Below are positions 32,526 through 43,985 of a DNA stretch of 64,000 nucleotides, one piece after another (the first letter of the stretch is position 1; each line of letters begins with the position of its first letter). The notes below the pieces were generated by a model. It was given only the letters and a program-made list of their open reading frames with translations, was not told the origin of the DNA and ran no database searches. Both the position numbers and the translations under genes were made by a program. This DNA comes from Alligator mississippiensis (lineage: Eukaryota; Chordata; Crocodylia; Alligatoridae), in contig NC_081835.1 in assembly GCF_030867095.1 (NCBI RefSeq), forward strand, positions 19,786,501 to 19,850,500. Direction: 5' to 3'.

Positions 32526-32760
32526 AGGTATGTAGCTTTGTTAGTCTGAAGTCAGGTAGAAGTTAGGACACCTTATGGGCTAATTAGTTCAGAGAGGCAT
32601 GAATTTTCATAGGCAACAGCCTACTTTGTCAGATACTAACTGACAAGCAAGCATCTGATGATAACATCTGACTGGTGGCAGCATCTAACAATGGAGACTG
32701 TTGCCTATGAAAGCTCACCTGTCTCTGAACCAGTTAGCTTTTAAGCTGCTATCCTGCCCT
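32526..32760. mobile_element. Head-to-head pair of Penelope tail fragments
   Basis: The left part (32526-32636) is on the - strand: CUGACAA, a six-pair stem AGUAGGC/GCCUAU, GAAA, then CTGAACTAATTAGCC. The right part (about 32680-32760) is on the + strand: TGTTGCCTATGAAAGCTC then CTGAACCAGTTAGC. Both are the terminal region of Penelope-like elements, facing each other with their hammerhead-like cores nearest the centre. No coding part is present. Confidence 0.65.
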
Positions 32761-33969
32761 GCTTTCCATCAGAGTTAAATTAACGTTAAGGGAGTGCTGG
32801 AAGGAAGGTCAAACCTCACTCAAGTGTTTGTAGGGGGAGATGGGGGAGGCCAAAGCGGGGTGGCTTCAGGCAAACTTACCAAGTTTTGGATAAGGCTTTT
32901 GTGGGTGGTGCATTACCCAACATCTGCATTCTGTCGGGTTTCTCCCACTTTCCATTGGAGCATTAGGTACACTTTATATTGGTGAGATGAATGAGCTAAC
33001 CAGATCTTTGGTCTGACTCATGTAGGTTCTGGGTACCTGTGATCACTTAGTTCTCTAGAGCTAATGTTCTAGACCAGCTAAAAGTGATCCAAGCTTTTCA
33101 GTGAATATCACTGTGACGTGATACTTTGAAAGGTCAAAAATTGGTACAGACTTTATGTGATGTAATCCTCACAGCATCCCTGTAAAAGAGAGAAGGGTTA
33201 GTGAATAAGAGGTCAGGCTTCCTTGTCAGCAGCACAGTGTACTTTAGCACCATGCGGTGGTACCTATTCTTTACAGAAATGGAAGAGTGCTACTTGCCAC
33301 GTCCCAGATACCGCTTCACAATGCTCCTTGTCTGCCTGTGGAGATCTTCCATCCAAGTCATACAATGTCTTAGATCAAGAAAAGTGATTAATTATCTCTG
33401 GGTGCTATGTGACAGATGCTGTAATATCCTGAGACAAAAATGACTGATGGATTTGGCACCACCCAGGGCCTCATGTTTTACTTCTGAAAAAGACTGTCCT
33501 GCTGGTGTTGAAACTGGATTAATACATCCAAACTATTAAATTACTGGAAAGTTTCTGTGCCTCCAGAAGCACTCTGCACTTTACTGTTTTAGGCCAGCTG
33601 CCTCAAAAATATAAGGTCTCTGATCTTCAAGAGCTGCTGCTCCTGCTGTTTTTGTGGGAATGTGGAATTTCTTTTGCTTAAAGAGATTCAAGCATAGATC
33701 ATGGAAGGGTGTTTAAAGTCAGTAGTTTAATACAGAGACCAAATTGACCCCCTTGACTACAGCAGTTATATCAGGAACACATATGATCCGTTGCACAAGG
33801 TTGTGCTCTTTGGGGAGGCTAGGTAACCAGGGCATGCTAGGAAGTAGTGTGGTATGATGCATCTTTGGTGTTAAACACTACAAATAAGGCTGGACCCAGT
33901 CCCAGTTCAATAAGTCAGTGGAAGTTTTGCTATTCAGAAGGCAGGGTAGATATACAGCTTTATAGACTA

Positions 33970-34220
33970 ACACGTCTACACCAGATGCTTGCTTTGCAGT
34001 AGCCCAATAACACTGCGCAGTAGTGCGCCAGTCAAAAACGATGCTAATATGCTACTGCACAGTGTTATTAGGCTACTTTGCAGGAAACATAAAAAAAACC
34101 CAACCCATGTGCTGATGCTACTTCACAGTAGCATATGTTACTGGATGTTGAATTAGTACTTGGTTAAACAAGCACAAAAATGTCATGCACAATAAGTAGG
34201 GCATGAATGTGTAGATGTGT
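33970..34220. mobile_element. Hairpin MITE
   Basis: The ends are ACACGTCTACAC (33970-33981) and GTGTAGATGTGT (34209-34220), an inverted pair with one mismatch. Inside, TAGCCCAATAACACTGCGCA (34000-34023) pairs with 34052-34075 (22 of 24), forming a strong hairpin. The superfamily is not determined. Confidence 0.6.
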
Positions 34221-34439
34221 CCACTAAGGTACATATAGACATCACAAGCTTTTGCTTGCGGGAGCTTAACATTGAAATGTATTTAACTTCATGATCTTGG
34301 CAAGCACGCCTGTCTTAGAGTTAATAGCGTGAGCGCAGCTTCCGACCTGAGTAGAGCATGGCTATTTGATGCCGCGCAGACAATCCGATCCAATCCAATC
34401 CCCCCCGGCAGCCCTTTGTGCCTGTCAGGAGCGGTTAGA

Positions 34440-35200
34440 CAAAGCACCTCCGTGCTTTAATCTGTGTCGGGGCTTCGGAGGTTTTGAAATATCCACCAAT
34501 GAGCGCGTAGGTAAGATTTGGTCAACCAATGGCAAAGTTTAGTCGGTAACTCAGTGAAACTGCGCAGGAAGATGAGGCTCTGGAAGCGCTGCGGCAGCCT
34601 CCGCCGCGAGCTGCAGTGTCTGCGCGGCGCGGGCTTGCGGCCAGTCAGCGCCGCGCGCTGCGGAGCCGCGGCCAATCGCTGCGCCCGGGGGTTTTGGACT
34701 CGGTGAGTCCGGTTGTCCGGAGGATCCCGCGGGCCGGGCCGGGCCGGGCCGGGGGCGGCTGCTCAGCGCCTCCTGCGCGGGCCGGAGCTTTGCTTCTGCA
34801 TCCTCGGCGTGGCAGCCCGCGCTGCGGGAGGGACCTCGTCGACCGCGGGTGTAGATGCCTGAAGAAAAATAAATAAATACTTGAGGCTGATTCAAGTCTC
34901 TGCCGCCGAGAGTCCCCGGCCAGCCCTGTGGTTTTAAAGGCACGTTCTCCCTGGGTGTTTAAAAGCGGTGCTTTACTTCCTGTGTTCCCAGAGCCAAGGT
35001 CAGGCAAGCAAGGGACGAGACGGGGCTGTCCCGAGCTGCCGGCGCAGCGGATTGTGCGCGCGGGGCCGAGATAAGGCCGAGGCTGCCCGGCAGGGAGCGA
35101 TCCCAGGGCACAGCTGCGACAGGGCGGGGGCAGCGCCTCTGTCTGCGTGTGGTTGTGGGGTCGGGGTTGTCGATGGGGGTGCGAGGTGCGTGTCTCCGCA
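34440..35200. promoter_or_regulatory. CpG island promoter of an unidentified gene
   Basis: CG-rich stretch standing out from AT-rich flanks. CCAAT boxes are at 34496-34500, 34526-34530 and 34672-34676; the first two are exactly 30 bp apart, as in many NF-Y promoters. (GGGCC)n is at 34731-34755. The CCAAT boxes on the + strand and the strong + strand donor at 34703 favour rightward transcription; bidirectional use is possible. Confidence 0.7.
34572..34702 (+). CDS. Candidate first coding exon, gene not identified
   Basis: ATG at 34572 (A at -3) opens 43 codons, then a split codon and the strong donor CG|GTGAGT at 34703. The peptide begins MRLWKRCGSLRRELQ and ends ARGFWT. It has about a dozen Arg/Lys and one acidic residue, plus Ala, Ser and Leu, which is the composition of a mitochondrial targeting presequence. 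No second exon (needing a phase-2 acceptor) was recognised downstream. A non-coding first exon of a long RNA is an equal alternative. The position between RPN1 and the presumed RAB7A start does not match a human gene known to me. Confidence 0.3.
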
Positions 35201-35275
35201 AGCTTGCGAAGAACAATTTTTCCAACTGTCTAGTTGGTCTAATAAAAAATACTGCATTTACTCAAAGATCCGTGT
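35195..35275 (+). mobile_element. Penelope tail fragment
   Basis: CAAGCTTGC, then TTTTTCCAACTGTCTAGTTGG and TCTAATAAAAAATAC, match the end of Penelope-like elements (compare 11190-11260 on the other strand). It is only the last 80 bases or so, at the edge of the CpG island. Confidence 0.6.
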
Positions 35276-35556
35276 GTGTATTTCTGTGCAAGGGGGTTGG
35301 TTTCAGGGTTTGTGGGTGGTGACGGTTTAAAACCCCTGTTGGTGCCCGGCCCAGGGGCACTGTGGGCAGCGCCACTCGGGTGACTGCGGTCTTTTGCAGC
35401 AGGGCTATGGCAGGACTTCGTCCGCGGGGTGAAGGACAGGGCAGAGGGACCTGGCAGGAGAGAAAAGGAGCTCCCCTCTCTCTCCCTGCCTGGGTGCAAA
35501 CCTGCCACCGCCGCCCCTGGCTGCAGAGCCCGGCTGTACTGCGGTTATGGGGACCA

Positions 35557-36495
35557 AGTGGCCAGGCAGCAGCTCTGCAGAAAAGGACCTGGGGGTTACA
35601 GTGGACAATAAGCTGATTAGCTTACAGGTGTAGATCACTTCAGTGTAAACAGGGTGCACATCGAGGGCTAGAACTGATTTACAACCCATTTTCAGTGCAA
35701 TATCCCAAGAAATGATCTGGGAACTTTGGACCTCCTCATATTGAGCACCTGACACTTCACCTATATGATGAAGTGCCGGGTGCTCGATATGAGGAGGTCC
35801 AAAGTTCCCAGATCATTTCTTGGGATCTTGCACTGAAAATGGGTTGTAAATACCAGTCCTAGCCAAGTGTGCCCTTGTTGCCAAGAAGGCTAACAGCATG
35901 CTGGGCTGCATTAGTAGGCGCGTTGCCAGCAAATCAAGGGAAGCAATCATTCCTCACTGTTCAGGCCTGGTGAGGCCACATCTGGAGTCCTGTGTCCAGT
36001 TTTGGGCCCTGCACTTTAGAAAGGATTTGGACAAATTGAAGAGAGCCCAGCAGAGGGCAGCAAAAATGGCTGGGGGGCTGGAGCACATCACTTCTGAGGA
36101 GAAGGGGAAGGAATTGGGTTTTAGTCTGGAGAAGAGAAGACTGAAGGTGGGTTTAACAGCAGCCTTCAACTACCTGAAAGGGGGTTTCGAAGAGGATGGA
36201 TCTGGACTGTTCTCAGTGGTGGTGCCGATGACAGAACAAGGAGCAATGGTCTCAAGTTGCATCAAGGGAAGTTTAGGTTAGATATTAGGACAAACTTTTT
36301 CACTAGGAGGGTAGTAAAGTGCTGGTACAGGCTACCCAGAAAGGTGGTGGAATCTCCCTGCTTAGAAGTTTTTAAAATGGGTAGATAAAGCCTTGGCTGA
36401 GATAATATTGGTGGGGATGGTCTTGCTTACAGTAGTGGGTTGTACTAGATGACCCCCTGAGGTCACTTCCAACCCTCATTTTCTGTGATTCTATG
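35557..36495 (+). mobile_element. CR1 LINE 3' fragment, interrupted by a hairpin insert
   Basis: The end of CR1 ORF2 and its 3' UTR: AAAAGGACCTGGGGGTTACA at the left; then 35898-36281 open with LVRPHLESCVQFWA and AQQRAAKMAGGLEHITSEEK; then the 3' end with the CR1-type octamer TGTGATTCTATG near 36486. The copy is 5'-truncated, as is typical. Between about 35613 and 35864 the CR1 sequence is replaced by an unrelated insert whose main part is a 199-bp palindrome. Confidence 0.9.
35666..35864. repeat. 199-bp near-perfect palindrome inserted in CR1
   Basis: The arms 35666-35759 and 35769-35864 are complementary apart from about five mismatches and a 2-bp offset; the loop is 9 nt. CR1 sequence resumes directly after it (AAGTGTGCCCTTGTTGCCAA). 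No terminal target duplication was resolved. It is most simply a foldback MITE. A transcript would fold into a stem of about 95 pairs. Confidence 0.85.
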
Positions 36496-37639
36496 TTGCC
36501 CAATGTCTCAGATGGTTTTGGGGCACAGTCGCTATATCTGAATTCCCCTGCTGTGCTGGACTCTTTTTTTTTCAGCCAGAGAGAACAATTCATCTTTCAT
36601 GGTGATAGTTGTGAAAGGGAAAGAAATGGCTTGTTTAATTACCTTGGAAGGAAGCACAGGTCAGAAAAGAGCACAGCAAACCCTGTGCTATAAATGCTTC
36701 ATTCTCGGCAATAGCCCTCAGCAGAAATTATACTTCATCAGAATGGTTGCAGGGGTGCCCCAGCTGTGCTGTTGCAAAACCTGCTGTGGGCTGGGAGAAA
36801 GGAAAGTTGTGGGTTTCTGTCCAGCATCAAAGATAACTGACTGACTTGGAGTCTCACTGAGGAAACTCATGTTTGTATGGCCTTCAGGGTGAGATAATTG
36901 TGAGCATCATGCCAGGTTATTAAAAAAAACCTGTTATTCATGATTTGGACTCTGCAGCTGATGGGTGTGATTGAATGGTACCATTCAAAGTGCAAGGATT
37001 CTTTCTCTGCAGAAAAGGGAGCCTTAGCCTTTCCTAGCCTTCCCCAGCTGAGCCTGGCTGTTCACTAGGAGGCCCCTCTGTGCTTCTAGTAGGCTAGTCC
37101 ACCCGGATCTACAGCAATGTCCCTTTCAGGGGGTGAGAAGAGGGAGGTCTGCCCAGGGCAAATGAAATGTCTGGTGAGGGTTCAGAAATTATCAAGGCAG
37201 TTTTGCATGTGAACCAAATGGGAGAACATTAATCTGTGTGTGGTAAGCCATCCATCAGCGATGTTTCTCACACACAGCATATTGTAAACCACTTCCTGAC
37301 AGGAAAAGCTGCTGGTCATCTGGGACAATCCAAACTCAGTGCCGGGAAAGGTCATTCCTTTCTTCTCCTTGCAGGCACAAAGATCTTTCTGGTCAACCTG
37401 ACTATGCTATTGCCAACTGATAAGGTATCTGAGCTTTGTTTTGCCCTTCTCTGAAACTGTGTCTGGTGACAGGTTTTGCATTTGAAGAAGGATGCTGAGA
37501 TGCTGGGGGGAGCGCAGTGGCAGGTGATGAAGATAAAGGGGTTGTAGTGCAGGTGGTATGAAGGACGGAGAAAAAGAGAGGAAGGAGGGCTGCCATAAAG
37601 AAGGAAAGCAACACTTCCTCCTCCCTGTAGAGGACAGAA
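36496..37639. other. Intergenic, nothing recognised
   Basis: No exon, RNA gene or repeat was recognised. The region is ordinary in composition, with short open frames only. Confidence 0.5.
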
Positions 37640-37866
37640 CAGGTTGAAATTGCGGCAAAACAGATTTAGATCAAAGCTGAAAAAAAGTTTCCTGCTGTCG
37701 GGCTGTAGGACAATGGAACAAACTGCTGGGGAAGCTGTGAACTTTCCTTCCCCAACAGATTTTAAGAAGAGTCTTGAAAGGGTGGTTTAGGAATGTTACA
37801 TCCTGCCTCTGTTCAGGGAGTTGAAGTAAATAACTCTTAAGGTCCCTTCCAGCCTCTGATTCTGTA
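37640..37866 (+). mobile_element. CR1 LINE 3' end
   Basis: It has the CR1 3' pattern: AGATTTAGATCAAAGCTG, then GGACAATGGAACAAACTGC, CCCAACAGATTTTAAGAAGA and GGTCCCTTCCAGCCTCTGAT, ending in GATTCTGTAAG. Short and 5'-truncated. Confidence 0.8.
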
Positions 37867-38260
37867 AGCAGCCAGGGGGTTTTACAAAGTGCAAATGTTG
37901 TTCACATTCCACAATGAGCCATGTAAGTAGAGAACAAATACACGGAGAATGAGTCAGATCCTGGCCCTGAAAAGCTTAGAGTCTAGCTGTGTGAGTGGGT
38001 ATAAGACACTTCAAGGTAATATAGTTAGGTTGCACATAGTGGGAAATAGAACAGCGCATCAGGAAAGACATTAGCTGAAGCAATTTGACAGAAGGGAGGA
38101 CTCCAGAGCGCTTGGTTCAGAGGCATGCTCCATAATCTGAGGTCATATATCTGCATCTTGGGCTAAGGTGGGGTGGATGTTGTGTTTTTGAGAGCTGAGT
38201 TGCTCTTGCAGTGGCAATAGGATGTCACCAGGAAGGAAAAGTGAGGAAAATACTCGAAGG

Positions 38261-38537
38261 CAGAGGTGCGAAAGGTATGGCTCACAGGCTGGATCTGCCC
38301 TATGGAGCCATGTAGTCTTTCTTGCCCATGGCGTCTTCAGGAGGGCTGGGCAAGTTTGGGTCAGGGCCTGCTGATGAAATCAGGGTACAAAGGGGATGCA
38401 TGTTGGTGCCAGGGGAAGGAGAGACAGTGGTGCCAACTCCTGTGGCTGCTGCCATTGCCACATCTAGATCCAGCCTGTGAGGAGCCCCATGGTTTGGATC
38501 TGGCCTGGGGGCAAGGGAAGTTTGATACCCTTCTCCA
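38261..38537. mobile_element. hAT-like element relic
   Basis: It starts CAGAGGTGCGAAAGGTATGG and ends in AAGTTTGATACCCTTCTC, roughly inverted. CAGGCTGGATCTG near the left is mirrored by CAGCCTGTGAGGAGCC and GGATCTGGCC near the right. No target duplication was resolved. Confidence 0.45.
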
Positions 38538-38734
38538 AAGGAATACCTGCTCACCCATCCACAATGAGAGAAAAAGGACACATCGCTTTTACCCTACACA
38601 CTAGTCCTGTCAGTGATCTGGAACCATCAGTGCATTTTAAAATATACTATCTGAAGCTTTGAAGTTCACGTTTCCCAGTTACTTTTTAAAATAAGCCAGT
38701 GTGCTTTGAAGCAAGTTGCTTTGGCTTCATAGAT

Positions 38735-39041
38735 CAGCGTTTTGCAAGCAGTGAGTCATCATCCCCTGGGGGTCAGAAGCAATTGGTGGGATGAGAGGCC
38801 TTGAAATTACAAGCCAAAGCAAAGGAAAAATTGCTCGCCTCCTCCCCACACACCCTTCCTCTTCAAAGAAAAGGGTCCTTCCTCAGCCTCTCAAAGCACA
38901 CACACACAGAAATTAGGCACCTTTATAAGTGTTGCTATTGATACACAATTTACTTTTCCTTTTATAGTTAGCATAAGGAGATTGCAAAAAATGTTAAGCT
39001 CAACTAAGGGATTGCTACCCTGAAAAGGTTGAGAAACAGTG
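38735..39041. mobile_element. hAT-like element relic
   Basis: The right end AAAGGTTGAGAAACAGTG is the inverse of a common hAT end. The left end is CAGCGTTTTGCAAGCAGTG followed by GTCATCATCCCCTGGGGGTC. The copy is old and the target duplication is not clear. Confidence 0.45.
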
Positions 39042-40059
39042 GGGCAGAGCACTAGCAAATAGATCTGAGGCAGGTATGTGTAACCATGCTGTGGGTCATT
39101 GCAGCCTCTCCATACTGAAGGGCAGCTGGAGTTGGCAGGAAAGGCTGAATTGCACTTTCAAGTATTTCTGGGCTGTTCCCCTGATGGTATCTAAAGGCAG
39201 AGTTTGGCTGAATATAATTCTAGACTGTGACCAACAGCCCAGGGCAAGTGGATCTATCTGTCCCTGTTGATGGTTAGTATTGAGCGCGTGTATGGCTCAC
39301 CCCTCTCTCTGGTGGTGCTCAGTCTTTGAAAGGATGCCTTCCTGTGCCCAGCACATGCTCTCACACTACCCCACAAAGCCATTATCAGCGGAATAGAGTA
39401 GGCAACACAACACAGGGCTCCCGTCACACGGCACAGGACAGCCGTCACATGAAGCCTTCTAGATGCATTAGCAGCATGACACAATTCACCTGTCCCAGGA
39501 ACATTCCAGCGGCCACAGTCCCATGACTAATCTGCCTGTCACACTGTTTTGAGTATAATCGCAGCCTGACATAAGACAGCCATCATCACACGTGGCATTC
39601 CAGTGCCAGTGCTCATCACCCACTCTATTGCCCAGTATGTGCCCTCTGCCCATATTACCTTGAACTGTCCAGCGCCTACTCGCTCTGCTGGACTCTTGAG
39701 TTTCTTGGGTCCAGGATGTGACACATCTCTGTGTATTTGTCCTGTACTTACATGGACCCTGCCACTGGAGAATTTGAACATTTGCACCTCTAAAGCACCC
39801 TGGATGCTCATAGTGCTATGTAACTAATAACACACAATCCTGCATAAGGTACCTGCTACTGTATCAGATGCTGCCTCTAAAAGAAGGCTTTGCACCTGTT
39901 TATAACAGCCTCAACTACTTCTTTATTGCAGCCATGTTTCTTAATACTATCTTTTCTAATCCATTGTGTCATGTCAAGTCCCTCCCTCTTTGCTTCTCTG
40001 TATGTATTTCCAACACTAACGAACAGTTTAAAACAGAATATAAAGTTGTGGCTTAGGAA

Positions 40060-40215
40060 CACCTGGGATCTAATTCTGACTCTGCTACTGACTCACTCTA
40101 TGGCCTCAGGCAAGTTACTTTACCTCTCGGCATCTCCACTTACATATTTATAACGTGAGTAAAATGACCTGTAATAACTCAGACCAGCTCCTACACAGCT
40201 GTAAAGATTAATTAC
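40060..40215 (+). mobile_element. MIR SINE
   Basis: The MIR body is easy to follow: GGATCTAATTCTGACTCTGC, then GGCCTCAGGCAAGTTACTTT, ACCTCTCGGCATC, GTAAAATGACC and the end near CTGTAAAGATTAATTA. MIR is an ancient SINE found across amniotes. The copy is diverged but nearly full length. Confidence 0.8.
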
Positions 40216-41479
40216 CAGTAGCTAATACTGGGCATTAGGTTTAAACGGAGGGTGTGCTCTTTCCCCTTCCTTTGTTACGTTAGTAGAAGCTCTGAAGCAA
40301 AACAGGTGAACACTGCAAAAAGCATTGCAGGGGGAAATATAAACAGCAGTTCCATAAAGTACAGAAGGCAGCCTCTTCAAGCTGGATTCACAAGGACTGA
40401 GGCACCTACTGATACTTTAGGCATCCCAAATTGACATGTACCTAACCCTAGAGGTGCCTACATTCCCTAGGCACTTAGGTTCCCTCCAGAAAAGTCTCCA
40501 GGTACCTAGATTTCTCCCACTAAGCATCTGCAATCCTCTGTCTTTACAGTACTAAGGTGGCTGGCAGCTTTGTCCCACCTAAGCCCCAATAGGATTTTCA
40601 CAACAGATATTTCCCCACCTGTCTTACCAAGTGGGGCCTGATCTGGCAGGTGCCTGCCTTGGCCCACCCAAAAGATAACTGGGGGTGTTGAGGCCCAAAC
40701 CTCTCGTACTCTAACCAGCAGGTTAAGTACTCCTCTGGGATGAGGGACACTCTAGTTCTGATCCAGTGAGGCAGAGAAGAGAGCTGAAGTCTTCATCTCA
40801 GATAAGTGCTCTTATCAGTGGCCTAGAGACAATAAAGGGGGAGTGGCACCATTGCCTTCTCCATATTTTTGCAAAAGAGGAGTGATCAGACTCAGGCACC
40901 TACCTACAGAAGCTGGTTCCCAGATGTGAATTTTGGAGGGAGGTGCCTCATCCAAACTGGATTTAGGCGCAGAACACTCTGTGCTGACTTCCCTGGATCC
41001 TGCTGTTTGGCATCTAAGTCTTCCCATGCATTATGAGCTGGGTTTGTGACTTCCACTGAGCAGCAGGAAATCTGAAAGTGAGGTTTGAACCCAAGGCCCT
41101 ACTGTGAATAGTGCCATCAGCTGTTAAATGATGTATCGCAGTGATGGCAAGTATACTAGGGAAGCTAGTGGTGCCTCTTTGTACAGAAATGTTTCAAATC
41201 TCATATTGAACTGGCTCTTGGATAACCAGATGACCAACCATTTATATTTGCCTCAGGGAAATTTAGGGTTGATGGTTAAGATCTTAAAATAACCAGGAGC
41301 CTGAATTTAACCATATTTGGTTCCTGAGTCAGTGGCACAATTTTAAAACACTGAGCACCCAATGGTACCCATTCCTTTTTTAATCTTCTAATCCAGAGAC
41401 ATAGATCAAAGATCTGACAGGGGAAATGCTTATAACTGCTTTCTTTCAGTATTTGGTGTCTGGCACTCAAGCACTGTAT
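40216..41479. other. Intergenic, nothing recognised
   Basis: No gene or repeat family was recognised in this stretch; open frames are short and without domains. Confidence 0.5.
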
Positions 41480-41759
41480 ACTGAATGGGTGTTTCTATGC
41501 GAACGTTTAATCCATAGTTCATGCTGGAGTTAGCTGCTCCCGGATGCAGTGTGTACATGTGCACATGATACCACAGCACTCTGAGCTGGGGTAGAGCAGC
41601 CCCAGGTTGGCAGGAGACCCAGGGGGCCAGCCCCAGGCTCCAGGTGACAGAGTTGGGCAGTGGAGGGGATGGCTAGGGCACAAGGGTGCTACAGTGCAGA
41701 GCTAACCAGCAGACAGCCTGCCCAGGGTAGCACACTCATGCGCCAGCCAGCCCTGGTTG

Positions 41760-41945
41760 CCATGTACACGTGCGTTGTAGTGGTGTAAATTACTGTTCTG
41801 TAGGATAGTACTTGTCCCAGACAGTACTATCCTATGGAGGAGTTAATTAATTTACTGCACCCTAATAGGGGTGCACGTGTAGACAGTGATGCTTTACTGT
41901 GGAACTAATTAGTCAACTCCATACTAAAGTGCACATATAGATGCA
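41760..41945. repeat. Hairpin repeat, MITE-like
   Basis: TAGGATAGTACT (41801-41812) and AGTACTATCCTA (41823-41834) form a perfect 12-bp stem with a 10-nt loop. Outside it, GTACACGTGCG and GGTGCACGTGTA are loosely inverted. The word pattern (GCACGTGTAGACA) resembles the MITEs at 33970 and 44155. Full borders are unclear. Confidence 0.45.
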
Positions 41946-42604
41946 TCTAATGGGAATGATTATCAGCAGCAGCACCCAGGATTCAACAGTTACAACAAAC
42001 AAGCGTAAAACATTTATCTAGAATGGAGACGTGCCTGACGTGTACAGATTATGTGGTTTATCAGTGAAATGATCCATAATATCATAGGCAGATGCCAGAT
42101 CCTCTCCAGCAGAGAGCAGACTGAATACAACACCATGGCTAATGATGGTACAACAGCATGTTTGGCTTGCCATGGAAAGCAGATTGATGCCTATCCCTTG
42201 GTATAAACATAGGCAGCCACTAGTGCTAGGAGATGGTGAAACCAAAATTTATTGGGAAAGAATAACCATACCATGGCATACCATTGCAGACAACCAACCA
42301 TGGCCATACATAAGGAAGCCATGACAGCACTAGTCATCAGTGTTGCTGGCCTGCTACTTGACAATATGTAGTGTTCCACTGGAAAAAAGCTGAAAAAGTA
42401 TCACAGCCTGGTCTCAGAATGAAGGCAACCTGGCACCTTAAGAAGGTGAGCATAACACCAGTAGTGCTGTCTCTGTAAGGAATTATATTAGAGTTGACTG
42501 TGAAGGCCATAATAACTCTGAAAATTGAACAAGCTATTACACTCATTCCAAATGCTACACTCCTATCAAGGATTACCTGAAAGGTTGTGGTAGTGTTAAA
42601 GTGT

Positions 42605-42822
42605 TGTAGCCATAATAGTCCAGGAATTATGCGAGGCAAGGATTTCTTAGGATGATATCTTTTATTGGCTCAACTACATAGTTGAGATAAAGTTAGACAA
42701 ACTTTCAGATGCTTTCTTCAGGGCCTGAAGCATGCTTGTATTTGAAAGTTTGTCTAACTTTATCCCAGTTATGCAGTTGCTCCAATAAAAGATAGCACCC
42801 TAAAAAATCCTTGCTTCTTTGA
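42605..42822. mobile_element. Head-to-head pair of Penelope tail fragments
   Basis: The left part, - strand: CUGAAGA (42721-42715), GAAA (42706-42703), then AGTTTGTCTAACTTTATC, CCAATAAAAGATATC and the end ATGGCTACAAC. The right part, + strand: CTGAAG (42725-42730), GAAA (42744-42747), AGTTTGTCTAACTTTATC and CCAATAAAAGATAGC. The two tails abut at about 42722, with hammerhead-like cores facing. There is no coding part between them. Confidence 0.8.
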
Positions 42823-43626
42823 AAAATTATTACCCTGTTATCAAGTAGATAGAGATAGGCCATTTATGGCTTGCAGACTGGCAAGAGTCATGAACTTGGC
42901 TTTATGGGTCCTTCAGAGGCATGTATTGGAGGAAAGTGATGGAGGCACTTACTGAGATATATGATAATATGCTAATCTCTCAGATACCTTGGTCTATGTT
43001 AGACCCACGTTAACAAGAGTGATCTCCCCTTTCTGTCTCAAATATTTTGGAGGAATGATGATGATGTTCCCTTGAGTTTTCTATGTGGGATATGTTTTTG
43101 GCCTTAGGCTTCAGTGCTTCTTAGGAGGAGGTAATGTGTTGCCATATGACGGAAATTCAGTCATCCCAGAAGTCAAGTTTACTTCTCATAAGTGCTCGTT
43201 GTTTTGATACTTCTTCAGAAAAGAAACTTAAATTCCGAATGTTCAGTGCTCCTGTTTTCATTCCTTTGGAGTAGATATGATTCAGAGGAGCCATCACTGT
43301 GGCAGACATTTCATACACTATAAGAAAATGTGAAGGGTTAGGGTGTAAGAAAATGCTGAGTGAATGAAGGGTCTGAGGCAAGAATATGATACGTGTGTGG
43401 TTAGATAGCTGTGAACAAGTCAAGAGAATGGCAATTAACAATGAGGTATATTGGTAACAGATCATATTATGCAAACCACAAAGAACACAGTGAAAAATAA
43501 AGGAAGTATAAAGCAAAAACAGATTCTGGGGCATATAGCATATTGTTGTTGTTTTCACAGCATGGTCTTTTACAGACAAACAGAGAAGACAGGAGATAAG
43601 TATGATTCCTAAAGCACACCCTCAGA

Positions 43627-43985
43627 CAGTGATTCTAAACCAGGGTGTCGCATTATGCTGGGGTGCCATAAGATGCTTTCTAGGGTGCCACAGGGTGCCA
43701 CACAATGTTAGCACTGTCAAGTGTGGAAACACCTACATGATTCACAAGATCCACCCAGAGATTTCAAATAGGAATCCATAGTGTCAAAAACATTCTGCCC
43801 TGGTAGGGTCTTTCTAAGTTCTTTGCAACAGAAGAATGACTCTTATTATTTTACCATAGTCAAAAAAACGAGTCAGGTCAAAGAGCTGGCATTTTCTGAT
43901 GGTGCCTTGAGTCTAATCACATTGAGACTCACTAGGAGGTGCTGTGAGTTCTCAGCGCTCATGGGTGTCAATGGAAGTTGTATAC
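43627..43985 (+). mobile_element. hAT-like element relic
   Basis: It starts CAGTGATTCTAAACCAGGG, a typical hAT end, and continues with repeated GGGTGCCA words. TTGAGTCTAATCACATTGAG and AGGAGGTGCTGTGAG near the right agree with the far end of such elements, but the terminal inverted copy has been lost. Confidence 0.5.

Noticed and set aside
34483-34488. TTTGAA as a cell-cycle CHR element beside the CCAAT pair
   Set aside because: The spacing to the nearest CCAAT box (8 bp) is much shorter than in known CCAAT/CHR promoters.
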